Positions 11,801 to 24,001 of a DNA stretch of 64,000 nt are shown one piece after another. The notes beneath the pieces are model-generated. The model searched no databases. It was given only the letters and a program-made list of their open reading frames with translations, and had not been told where the DNA came from. Within the stretch, counting starts at the first letter, position 1; every line of letters starts with the position of its first letter. The stretch is from the NCBI RefSeq assembly GCF_001039355.2, contig NW_019775447.1, positions 315,758 to 379,757 of the forward strand. The letters are read 5' to 3'. The position numbers and the translations under genes are program-made. This stretch comes from Lingula anatina. Taxonomy: Eukaryota > Brachiopoda > Lingulata > Lingulida > Lingulidae.

Positions 11801-14800
11801 TGAAGTTGACATGCCTCAGGTAGAGATTCCACTTGGCAGCTGTGGCATTCAATTGTTTTTAATTTTTTCTGACAGTTTGGGTGAGGGCATTGAATAAGAA
11901 TATAATGACTGTCTATTAATGTTATAGGCAGTTTCAACTCCCAAAACCTAACCCTTAAGCAGTGATTGAACTGTCAGTTAGTTTTAACTGAAGGGATATG
12001 AAAACAAAAAACTGGAAGCCTTGTTGTCCTTATCTCTTGTCCTAGGGGGCAGATGTCATCATTGGAGAACTTAGACATTGTTTTTCAATTTTCTCCTTAG
12101 TAGGTGGAACACCTAGTTGTGAAGAGTCTTTTTTTAATTTGGCAAATTAGTTTTATTTTTGAAAGTTACTTTTTATGATGCAAAAAGGTGATAGAATAAC
12201 CAGAAAGATAAGCAGAATCATTGTTTAACAGCAATATGCTGTGCTTGTTACAACAGTTAATTTCACGTGCTGTTTACAGTATAGTTTCTGACCTTGTGCA
12301 ATATGTACTCCTGTTCGTTGAAAAGAAAGTCAAGGAAATTGAAAAGAAAAAATATATATTGATCGAGGAGTATAAACAGTATTTTTGTCCTCTCTGATCC
12401 TAGCAGTAAATCATCTGGCTCGTAACATTCACTTGAAATATAGCAGGACATCTGGCTTCTTCAAAGTTGCTTTTCTTCAGACTTTGTTAAATTTTAGTGG
12501 GTGGGAATCTATCTGGCACCTGCTGTGTTGAATGAAATAGTTCAGCTTTAAAAGAACAGAGGGGTAACATAAGAAAATACTACCATCAGCCTCAGGGAAA
12601 CACATGGTCTTCTTTTTTTAATTCTTTACACGAGGAAACAGCTGGTTCCCCTGCAGAGCTGTTTAAATATGTATGATTTATTTGTAAACATCCTTGAATG
12701 ACCAAGAGACCACTTAGAAATAGGACAAAGGAATTCCTACTCGTGTTTTGTAATTTGTGTGGATGTAAAAAATTGATTCACTGACATTTGATTTGTGTAG
12801 TTAATTTTGTAAATTTTTGAACTTCAGATAATGGGAAAAATGTTAGATTTATGGGACAACAGAAAGTTTGGTACAGTTAAATAAATCAGTACATAATCAA
12901 TCATTGAAATGTTGCTACTATAACTTCTAACAACACTTCAAAGAACTTGTGTTATTGATTCAAAGGTCAAGGAATACTGTGTCAGTATGACTGAATGTCA
13001 AAACTGATGACTTACTAACCTGTGACAGGTCTCGCTTTGACCTCATAAGGCTGTTTAAAAAAAAGGTAATTCTAGCCCAGTTATAGCTACAGTGTGTATA
13101 TTGGAGTTTGTCAGAGGTTATTTGCATGTATTTAGGGTGCCTATGGTGTTTTAAGAAAGGTACCAAGCAGTGTATTAAAGGCCCCATTCACAACCAAAGT
13201 TGATCCGTGGACTAACAGATTCGTGTATCAGATATGGCCTACCCACTTGAAAGCTTACTGCTTAATTCCTGCCTGGAATCTATTCAGTGTCTATTAGGGG
13301 ATTATGCCGCAAGCTTTCAAGTGGGTCGGCCATATTTGATCCCTGGCTCTGTTAGTCTGTGGATCAACTTGTTCTGAATGCACCCTAAGTGAAATTGCTT
13401 ATTTACTGGCCTTATTTGTCCTTCATATTGAAAGGTAACACATCATCAGTCCAAAATGGTGAACATGTTATGCCTACTATGTGCTACTACATCCTTTTTC
13501 AGGTCTTATTGTAGTAGGAAATATAAATATGATTATGACAAAAGCTGTCCTTAAGAGAATCTGCTCTAACTAATATTCTTTTTTAACAAAATTATACACC
13601 AACAAGCAGTGTGATTCAGTGATTTTTTTTTTTTTTTTTTGCAGTAAGACATACATGTACTGTAATGCCCCCCAGAAATATATATATAAATAGTATATAT
13701 AAACTTAACCTTTTTCTAAGACACAAACAATTAGTTCTTTATGTGAAACAAAATTCCAGTCTTTATTGCATTATTTCCTTAAGTCCTTATATGATGGAAA
13801 TCATCAGTGATCTCATGTTACACCTTTGCAGTTTGAGGTTAAAAATTAATGAGACATACTGCCCTCTGTTAAAAGGGTATGTAGACTACACCCTTATAGG
13901 GCAAATCTTCACAGTAAAATAAAACTGAGTAAATTCCAGACATCTGCCTTAACCTAACCATCTGCATATTGTGCACTTCCTGGCACTTAATTATCTAACC
14001 TTATATTTTAATGTTGTTTTAGCTAATTAGTTCTCTCTGTATTTCAGATGTCAATGAATGTGAGGTGGTGCCCAATGCATGTGTAAATGCCCAATGTATC
14101 AACAACCAGGGCAGTTACCGCTGTGAATGCTCAGACGGATTTGAACTGGGACCTGACAGAAAAACATGCCTTGGTGGGTAGACTGCTGCTGTGATAAAAC
14201 ATACAGGGATGGACTTGTCTTCTGGGTCTTTGTGAAGTCAGTTCAGAACTCAATATATGATTAAAAGTCAACTTAAAAATAATTTTGTAATGTAAAGATA
14301 ATTTTGTAATGTAAAGATAATTTTGTAATGTAGTAAGGTTAATTTGGTTTTTAGAATTGACATGGAACTTTTTTTAATTATCTGAGAAAGGTGCATCTGC
14401 CCCTGATTTGCCCTCACTACTAGTAGTTGGCTAGATTTGGTCTTAAAGTGCAATTTAAGGTCACAAGTGATCTTACACGATCTTAATCATTACAGCAGTA
14501 GTCTTAAAATGGACAATCTGCTTTTAAGATCAAAAATGATCTAACATCTACTTAAGTGGTCAAGCAGTTTCCTCCCCTCACAATGGGGGATACCTCCCCT
14601 CACAATAGAGGACACCTCTGCTCACAATAGGAGCAGAGGGGAGACAACTTAATTGGCTGTCAGACCAGAAATGGTCTTACTCGTGTTTAAGATCATGTAA
14701 GACTATTTGTGATCTTAAATTGCATTTTAAGACCAAATCAAGCCCACTAGTGCCTGTTATGGGGATACCTTTAATTGGAGTATATTGATATTGTTATTTG

Positions 14801-17800
14801 TTTTTCCAAAATTTGCTTCTACAGCAGCATTTGTGATCAAGTTTCCCTACTATATTTATACTTTTTGTTGCAGATATGATCAGTATTACTGTCAAAATGA
14901 TGGAGTAACTGAATCCAACTGTTATGTTTTTTCAGTCAGCTTAATAGTCACTTAATAGCTTACTATCATAGTATGTGCTATATACAATGTGTATCATATA
15001 TTCTTACATGTTTACAGATACCAAGCCTGGGCTTTGCTTCATGAAGATAGAAAGAGGCCAGTGTACTAACCCCAGCAACCAGCTATTCACCAAGTCACAG
15101 TGCTGCTGCATGGTGGATAGCATGGAGGCACCAGGACATGGTAACACAGAACTGTTTGAATTAGTGCAAGATATTGGTCTTATTAGAATTGTGGAAAATA
15201 AGCTTTAGAATTATTTACGTGTAGAAAAATGATAACATGATACAGGAAAACAATAATGGATTTTAGTGACATTGTGTTAGAGGAGCTGGTTAATAAGGTT
15301 GTTCGGCTAACTTAATGAAGGGCTTTTTTGAGCTTTTAACTCTATTGAAGTAGTTTGTCATGCTTGTCTCCAATGGTTTTTCCTTCTTGGGTGGTAGAAA
15401 TTAATCTGGCAATGTGGTTCTCATTTTGGGCTCGTTTTGATAGGCCATGTACAGATTGATTAACTAAAAAGCAGCTACCAATCAGCATCCAGTTAAGTAA
15501 GTCTTCATTTAGGGTATTTATAAGCATAAGGGTGACAAAAAGCCCTGACAGGACAACACAAAGTGGCATCTGAGGCTTGGATTTCATTGCTGCATTTGAT
15601 TTAGAATTCCCTGTTCCTCTGGTTGTGAAATGTGAGCCCTGGAGCAAAAGCGCAGGAACATTACCCCATCTTAGGGCCACAGGTTGACCCAAACTCACCT
15701 CTGATTACTGCTTCAACTCACCAGCTCCAATATATCAAGGCTAGTGATTGATTGTATGATTTTGGTTCATTTGTGGTTTGGCTGATGGAGTAAGCACTCC
15801 CAGAGACGGGGTTAGGTCGTGTTCCTGGAGAAGGGGCGTATTGTGAACTATTTTAATGACACACCCAGGTTATCAAAGAAAAGCATTAGTTCTTGAGCTG
15901 TTCCAGAAGATGATGGAAATAAAAGGTGTACGGGTGAAAGGTTGTTTGTACTTTGGGTGTTTCATATTTAAATGTATCATTTTAGCACCGTTTCATGCCA
16001 TTTTTTCCCTGAAAGGTTTTGAGGACTGGAAATATTTCTTTAGATCTGGCCAATTACTTATTGTAGTTAGATATAAAAGAAATGGCTTGTTGTTATAAAT
16101 TTGATGGGTTAAAAAAAATAAACCCAGGGATATTAAATTCTACATAGTATATCTGTTTTATCAGAATTTTGTCCACCAACATATTCAAATAAAGCAGGAA
16201 TATTTTCATTTTTAACTCTATGTAACTGGTGTTTTAACAACTGTAGAATAAATTTTTTTATGAGAGGCATTCTAGCAAAACTGGAACATGAAAAGATACT
16301 ATCTTAGCACATATTGCATGTTTTTCTCTTACATTAGGCTGGGGCAGTCCATGTCAGGCATGTCCAACTCCTGGAACCAGTGACTATAGAAGACTCTGTG
16401 CACATGGGAAAGGCATGGACAATGCAGGAAATGGTAAGACTGCCATAGGCCAATTTGATATACATGTACATGTTTAGCGATTTTTTCGGACCTATGTCTA
16501 AACTTGCATCGATAGAACCTTTGTTTACCATTTCCTATCTTTATCAGGTTTGAGGAAACTATGAAGTTTAAGTACGTTTTTGTACTTCTGTTCTTAATGT
16601 TATACACCTCTTATTATTGATTAATATAAATTACCATTTCTTATTCTAGATATAAATGAATGTGCTTTGAACCCTGCCATATGTCCCAATGGTGCCTGTG
16701 AGAACTTGGAGGGTTCTTATCGTTGTGTGTGCAATGCTGGGTACCAGGTTGACAGTACTGGAAAGGTTTGTTATGGTGAGTACATATGAAGCTGGGTTTT
16801 GGTATAAGACTGGAAATCCTTCAGTGATACATAATACCTTATCTTTTTGTTGTTGTGAAAAACACTGATAGCCATATGTTTGTTGACAAATGGGTTTTAA
16901 AATAATGTGTAAATGCTTGTGCATGTATTGGAGGATATTGTAGCAGTTACAGAAAAAAAAATCTGATAACTTTTTGTTGTCATAGCTTGATGAACTTACT
17001 CAAATTAAAACTAATAGGAAAACTGTGAGCTAGTATAGCTCTTGCATCTTGGGATTGAGACAGACATACCACAAAAACTTTGCATTTGCTCAGTACTCCA
17101 TCTCTCCATCTCTAGGAAAATTCATTTTTAAAGCATGAAAAATATCCTTTCAGACATCAATGAGTGTGCAGTGAATCCTCAACTCTGTGAGAATGGTCAG
17201 TGTCGTAACACACCAGGATCTTTCTCTTGTGTATGCCCTACTGGATTCCGTCTGAATACAGTTACAAAGAAGTGTGATGGTAAGTATATAGAATATGAAA
17301 CAGATGGACTTAAAAACTAACCAAATTGTAGCCTTAAAGAGGTCTAAAGTAGAAGTGCACTACCATATTATGTGTAAGTATAGATATACATGTGTATGCT
17401 TGTGGCCAACCCTAGCAGTGAAAAGTTTGAGTTAATGTACTGCAGTGTTTCATGCCTCAACAACAGCTGAATGATGAAGTCATGATGAAGTCATTTCTGA
17501 CTTCTTTGCAAAAATTCTTGCAGAGATCCCTGAACAAAGCCTACAAGGCTTTACAAAGAATCTGATTTTTTAATTTTGCTGAATATGATAGCAGTCTAAA
17601 CTCTTGCCTTTGAGGGACTCTTCAAAATGGTTGGAACCTTGGTGTCAGTTGTTTTAAGATATGGCAACTCATGGTGTCTTTAGGCTCAAAGTTATAGAAA
17701 CAGTAGAATATCAGCTGACCTTCAAATTTGGGACAACTAGCAGTTGAAAAGTGTAAACAAATATATCAATTTTTTCTTTGAATAAAATGTTAAACAGATT

Positions 17801-20800
17801 TCAAGCACACAACTACTTCAGTACTACAGGGTGTTCCATCGATGTATCTTGTTTTTAACTAACAAGCTGTCAATAAGGATGCATATGCTTTTGTCTGTCA
17901 TGGCAGAGCAAGGAAGGGAGGTCAGAACAATTAACAATGTTGATGGCTATCAGTGGGACAGTGCCTGGGGATGCTATCATATGTATTAGTGACCAACCTT
18001 GTCATTATAGCTTACATTTCATCACAGGTTCACAGCACAGAAATGTACACAGAATTAACCAGAGAATTTTCTGTGAACATCTAAATATCTGTGGCCCTGG
18101 TAGGGGGTAAGGGTGTCAGGTTTGATTGAATTCAAACAGTGTTCAGAAATAAGATACTCATATAATTTAAAAAAGATATAGTGTTTATTTTGGTTAGATG
18201 CATCTGATTAAAACATGGTCCTAGAGGGGGTAATGTTTATAGGGACATGCTGAAATTGTATTAAGAGAGAATTTCATCAAAGTTATTTTCGTGAATGTTC
18301 AAGTGGTATCTATAATAATGCATCCTGACAGCCTGGGAATGATCAGAGGAAAGCTGAGATCGTAGATTTACCAGATAGGGAATTAGTTAAGAAGCTACTT
18401 CGGGTCAATTTTTGTTATCAGTTCTTTATTTTTAGATCTTAATTCGATTTTCCTAAGCAATTGGTTTTTGTCAATCAGAAAAACCTAGTGTTTAGATATA
18501 TGGTTTATAAATAGCAGAACTTGAAGAAATACATCAAATTTAACACACTTTTCACACATGTCTGTTTACTCAGTCACATAAATCCTATTAATGGTCAAAC
18601 TGAGGTGAACTCGAGTTAGAAAAGTACTTTATTTGATGCTGTTGTGATTCATTGATGTTATGTGTACGAGGCCCTTTTAAGACAACCAAGTCAAACAAAC
18701 AGGAACAACTGGCAGAAACAGATATATCTGTGTCTTTCTTAGATAAACCTTTTATTTGATGTTTTATGTCCCATCCAGGTACCTCATATATTTATGTTAT
18801 CTAGTAAAAGGTACTCATCAATTCATCTTACTTCTGAAATCAGTGCTATGTTATCATCATTATTTATTTGTGGTGGACTAGCAGAATGGCCCTGTTTGGC
18901 ACTTTAAGGTGAAACATCAAAAAAGAAATGAATTTACTTTTACAGTTTGGTTGTTATTACTGCAAGCATTATATTGACACATGTTAACTACTATTGTGCA
19001 GTGTTTTTGTTACTTCTTTTTATATGATCAGGAAATATATATTTTTTTCATCTTAATAAGCATGCAAAAAGTGCTTGATACATTTTTCACTTTGTTTCAG
19101 ACATTAATGAGTGTGTTGAGGAGAGCAATAGATGTGTCAATGGTCAGTGTGTGAATACTCCAGGAAGTTACTCTTGTGAGTGTGGTCCAGGGACCATACT
19201 GGACTCCACTGGCCGTGTGTGCATGGGTAAGACAAACAATATACCTTACAGCACAGAACTATGTAGGGCTCTCTTTCTATCGTATTAAAGAATATTGTTG
19301 AAGGAAACTTTGTGTGCAATTTTGTATGCAAACCATGTCTGATGATACATGGCCATTCATGTAGTATTTTCCTATGTTAAATATTTAATTTTTCCTCTTA
19401 GATTCAATTCTCTTGTCAAGTATTTAATAAGTGCTTTTTTGTAAATAACCACCAGTCTATACTTTATGGTGTACATAATATTTTGTTTGGGTATAAAGAT
19501 GTACTTCATTTTTTTCTTCTAGTGTAGCCTGTGGTACAGTATACTTCATTACATTTCAGATAACCGCCAGGGCACCTGCTGGAGTGTGTATAAAAGAGGT
19601 GCCTGCGAGGGTCAAATCTCTATGACCACCACCAAGGCTGAGTGCTGCTCTACTATTGGCAAGGCATGGGGAAGTCCATGTGAGAAGTGTCCAGACAGAA
19701 CAGGACCCCAGGCTCTGAAGTGTCCTAGAGGCTATGCTCTGATCAATGGGGTGACTTGCACAGGTGAGATGTGCTGTCACTACACTTAACTGGGATTATA
19801 ATGAAATTAGTCATCTGCATGACATCATATGAGGCTAAAAAATGAGCAAGAACCTGTGTGAGAAGATGTTAACTTTTAAGTGAAAGGAGTAAAATGTAAT
19901 GCGTCCAGAATGCCATTTCAGAAAGCAAAAGAATAAGCATAAATAAGATAACCTTGATTGCATTAATTGTAGATGTGAATGAGTGTGAAATCTTTGGGGA
20001 GATCTGTAAAGGTGGTGGCCAGTGTGTTAACACAGAGGGGTCCTTCCATTGTACCTGTCCACCTGGACTTTCCCTGGACAGCACTGGCAGGAGATGTATA
20101 GGTAAGATCATGAGTGAATGACACTTGTTATCAAGTACTGTATATGACATGCATATTCAAACATGGCACATGTTACTTCTAGAATTTTTTTTATACTAGA
20201 TAAAATGCCCACTAATTTGTGTATGTGTAATAGAATGTTTTTGGGTGCAATTCAGAATTGGCAAAAAATATGTCTGTTTATTAATTAAATAGAAACTTTT
20301 AAAATTTGATTAAATTTTTTATCTGTTGTAATCAGTGACAGATCTGTATATACCAGTATATGTTTCCTAGATTTGCGACAAGCTACTTGTTACATGACAT
20401 ACAGCAGAGGTGTGTGTAAAGATGCCCTCAGTGGGAACTATCTCCGCTCAAGCTGCTGCTGCTCTATTGGCCAGGCCTGGGGATTTGACTGTAAGGCCTG
20501 CCCAGCCAAGGGAACTGGTAAGAACTGGTCATGCTCTTCATATTGTATGTCAGTACTGAAACAAAACTGCTGTAGATTGTTGATTTCACTGCGGTAACTT
20601 GCATTATTAAACGTCTAATTTAGAGAAAGATACAATTGTTCGTATTCCTAGTTGGCCTAACTTCTCATCTGCTGATGCAGATTTAGAATATTGTTGAAAA
20701 GAACTAATGCAGATTTTTGATGAGAAATGATATTTGCAATTGACAGTAGATATATTGCTACTAAAGATTATGCAAGGGCAGTTGGGTTATTCTTTTTACC

Positions 20801-23800
20801 CCAATATTTTAATAGTGGTCAGTCTGAACAGTGTTCACCTTAAATTGAGAAAACATCTAGCATGTTTTGACCTGATAGGGAATGAAATAAATTCTATTCA
20901 TATGTGATTTAAGCTATTGATTAACCTTAATATGAGTGCCAAAATTCTAACAGTAATTTACTCCATTCATCAAGATTTTAATAGTTACTTCCATAAACAA
21001 AGCTAGTAATTATTTGGAGAAAGCGCAACAAACTCCTTATGTGAGCAGATTGCATTTGAAGGGATGCCATATGATGCTCCTTAGGGCTAACCTTAACATG
21101 CTTGAATTGAGTGAATTTGGATTGAATTATTAGCAGTGACTTAATATGATTATTTCTTATTTTTCAGAGGAGTACAAGGACCTGTGCGGTACCCGTGGTC
21201 CAGGCCATACAGGGCCAGACAGAGGTATTTTACTTTAAAATGGTTAAATCCAGATTTTGTTGACCCTCAGGTTGACATCGTCTATAAAAGATGTGGTGCA
21301 AGACATAAGTGGTGCACAAAGTGTCTAGAGTTTCATTGACTATGCTCAATTAGACTGCTTAAAGGGATAACAACTGTTCATAGGTTATCTATATCTCACA
21401 ATCAATGCATTGTAAACAGCTCGTAGAAATATAATAAATTTCCATTTTACTCCAAAAACAGTGGTTAACACAATTATTCTGGAATTATTGCTTGCCATCA
21501 CGTGACCTCCATAGATGGCTACACTCTGTAATAATCTCTTAAGAGAAGTTAAATTGTATTGTGTATACTCATTCTCTTCCCTTTGCAGATATCAATGAAT
21601 GCACTCAGTTCCCAGAGCTGTGTAAAAATGGTTACTGCAGGAACACTATTGGCAGCTTTGAATGCCGGTGCCACCAGGGCTATGCAGTAGATAATACTGG
21701 AATGAACTGCACTGATATAGATGAGTGCAGTATCTCCCCTACTATTTGTGGCAATGGAACATGTGTTAATGTAGAGGGGACATTCAGATGTCTTTGTCTC
21801 CAAGGTTTTGAGACAATGGGCATTATGAAAGTGTGCATGGGTAGGTATATACACAGAAAGAAATTTTTGCATGTATGTGCTAAAGGGCAAGATAATATTG
21901 CAACTCTGTGTTGTCACTCTGATAAGATATAATTTGAAAGTATTGTGTTTCTTTAGTACTGATGTTTAAAAGAATGAAAGATATCCGTAACAGTAAAAAA
22001 ATCTTATTGAAAGTATCATGTCATGTATATGTCCTATGATTTCTCACAAAAATATTTCTTAATTTGCAATGGTAAAAAAAAAGATGTAATGGCAAAGGAT
22101 GAACTTTGTACCCTTCTTTAGTCTTTATATGGCTTCTTTGAAGAGGCCTGTAAATGACATATGGATGCAAATAATTCTTGAAAAGTGAATCAGAATTAAA
22201 TTCAGATTCAATTTTCAGATATTGATGAATGTGCCCGTAATCCCATGCTGTGTCGAGGTGGCCAGTGTATTAACACAGCAGGCAGCTTCAACTGTCACTG
22301 TCCTGATGGGTTTGAGCTGATGCCTGGTGGAGATGCCTGCAAGGATGTGGATGAGTGCTCTCTGGACAGCAGCATTTGCTCCAATGGACACTGTGAGAAC
22401 TTCATGGGAGGATACCAGTGTGTGTGTGATGATGGGTTCAAGCCAAATCCTACAAAAACTTCATGTCTAGGTTAGTAGGGTATTGTATTAGGCTTAGGTT
22501 TTTGATAAGATAGGAATGCATTGTTTGTTCATTTGTGAACTTGAACTTAAAAACTGTGCTGGTAGCTCAGTTGTTTATGTGCAGAATTTTGTATACAGTG
22601 CAAAATAATGGAATTTAAAAATGTTCCTTATCAAAGCTATTATTTATGTCTTTTTGCTGAAAATATTAAAATTTGTCAGCAGTAGTATTGGGACAGTGTT
22701 TTAGAATGGAATATGTTCCATGTTTTCCCTAACTTTCTCTACACTTAAATAGGAATGTCATTAAAATTTATTTTTGCAAATCTTGCAAGCTGAAGGTTTG
22801 AGGTAAATACTAGTATGTGTTTAAAGTCGAGAATTGTTTCAAAGTATTTCTTTTTTCTTTTCAGACATAAATGAATGCCAGGTGAATAATGGAGGTTGCC
22901 AAACACAGTGTATCAATACACCAGGCAGCTATGAATGTGCCTGTAACTCTGGATACGTCCTCATGCCTGACGGAAAGAGATGTATTGGTAAGAATTTTTT
23001 TGAATGTCAGTATCAGCTGTTTGTATATTTTTCATAAGATCAATAGAAGTAGGGCAAAAGATTTTTTTTAATTTTAAGAGGCATTGAAGACATTTGTTTT
23101 TCCTCTTTTGAGAACACTTCAAAGTTGGGTTAAATGTTTTTGACCTTGATTAGACATATTTGATATCAGGAGCAATTAATACAATTTTAATGAGACTGAA
23201 GAAAATGGGGCTAGAGTTTTTTTAGGCATATGGTGAATTCAGACTGGTTAGTCTTCTGCTTGGGGCATTTTCAGATTATTACTTGGCTGTAAAGTCATTT
23301 TCTTGCCTTGTTGAGCAATGAAAAGATACTTGTTTTGGCAGGGTATTAGATAGTGTAAATCTGAACTTAATTGCATGTATTATTTTATGAATATTGTGAT
23401 AAATAAAAGAAAATTTGCAGGTACAATACATACTGCACTACATCATATCCAAAGCAAAGAAAAATCAATGACTAAAACACATAGTTGGTCTGGAAATTTT
23501 GTAACATAGATATTTAAAAATAATCCCCTGTGTTATGTTTATTAGATGTGGATGAATGTCGTGAGAAGCCAGACATCTGTGGAGGAGGTACCTGTATTAA
23601 TTTACCTGGGACATACAGGTGTAACTGTGGCCAAGGACTGACACTGTCACCAGACCAGAAACAGTGCCTAGGTAACAAGTTGGAAGATACAATTCAAAGA
23701 GAAATTTAAGATAGATACAAACTCAGAACAGTAATTGATTGTTTTTTTTACACGTATCAATTTTTATAGCTTGTTTTTATAAGACTATGGGTTCTCATTT

Positions 23801-23875
23801 TAGTTGATTTTTAAGACAGGTGCTTATTTTGGAAACCTAGTGCCGGTTTATTGTTAACACTTTAGTGAGAATAAC

Positions 23876-23960
<85 letters not shown>

Positions 23961-23967
23961 TATATTA

Positions 23968-24001
<34 letters not shown>

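Larger units (their letters stand above)
14174..15017. other. Intron with short tandem repeat and a palindromic MITE
   Basis: It holds a 19-bp tandem triplication (about 14279-14335) and a 321-bp inverted-repeat element (14425-14745). The rest is unremarkable. Confidence 0.7.

Noticed and set aside
15342-15698. 118-codon open frame on the - strand in the TB2 intron
   Set aside because: It contains a possible hydrophobic stretch but no recognisable family, promoter or splice sites; within chance for this length of intron.
21549-21917. 122-codon antisense open frame over the double cbEGF exon
   Set aside because: Shadow of the conserved + strand exon.
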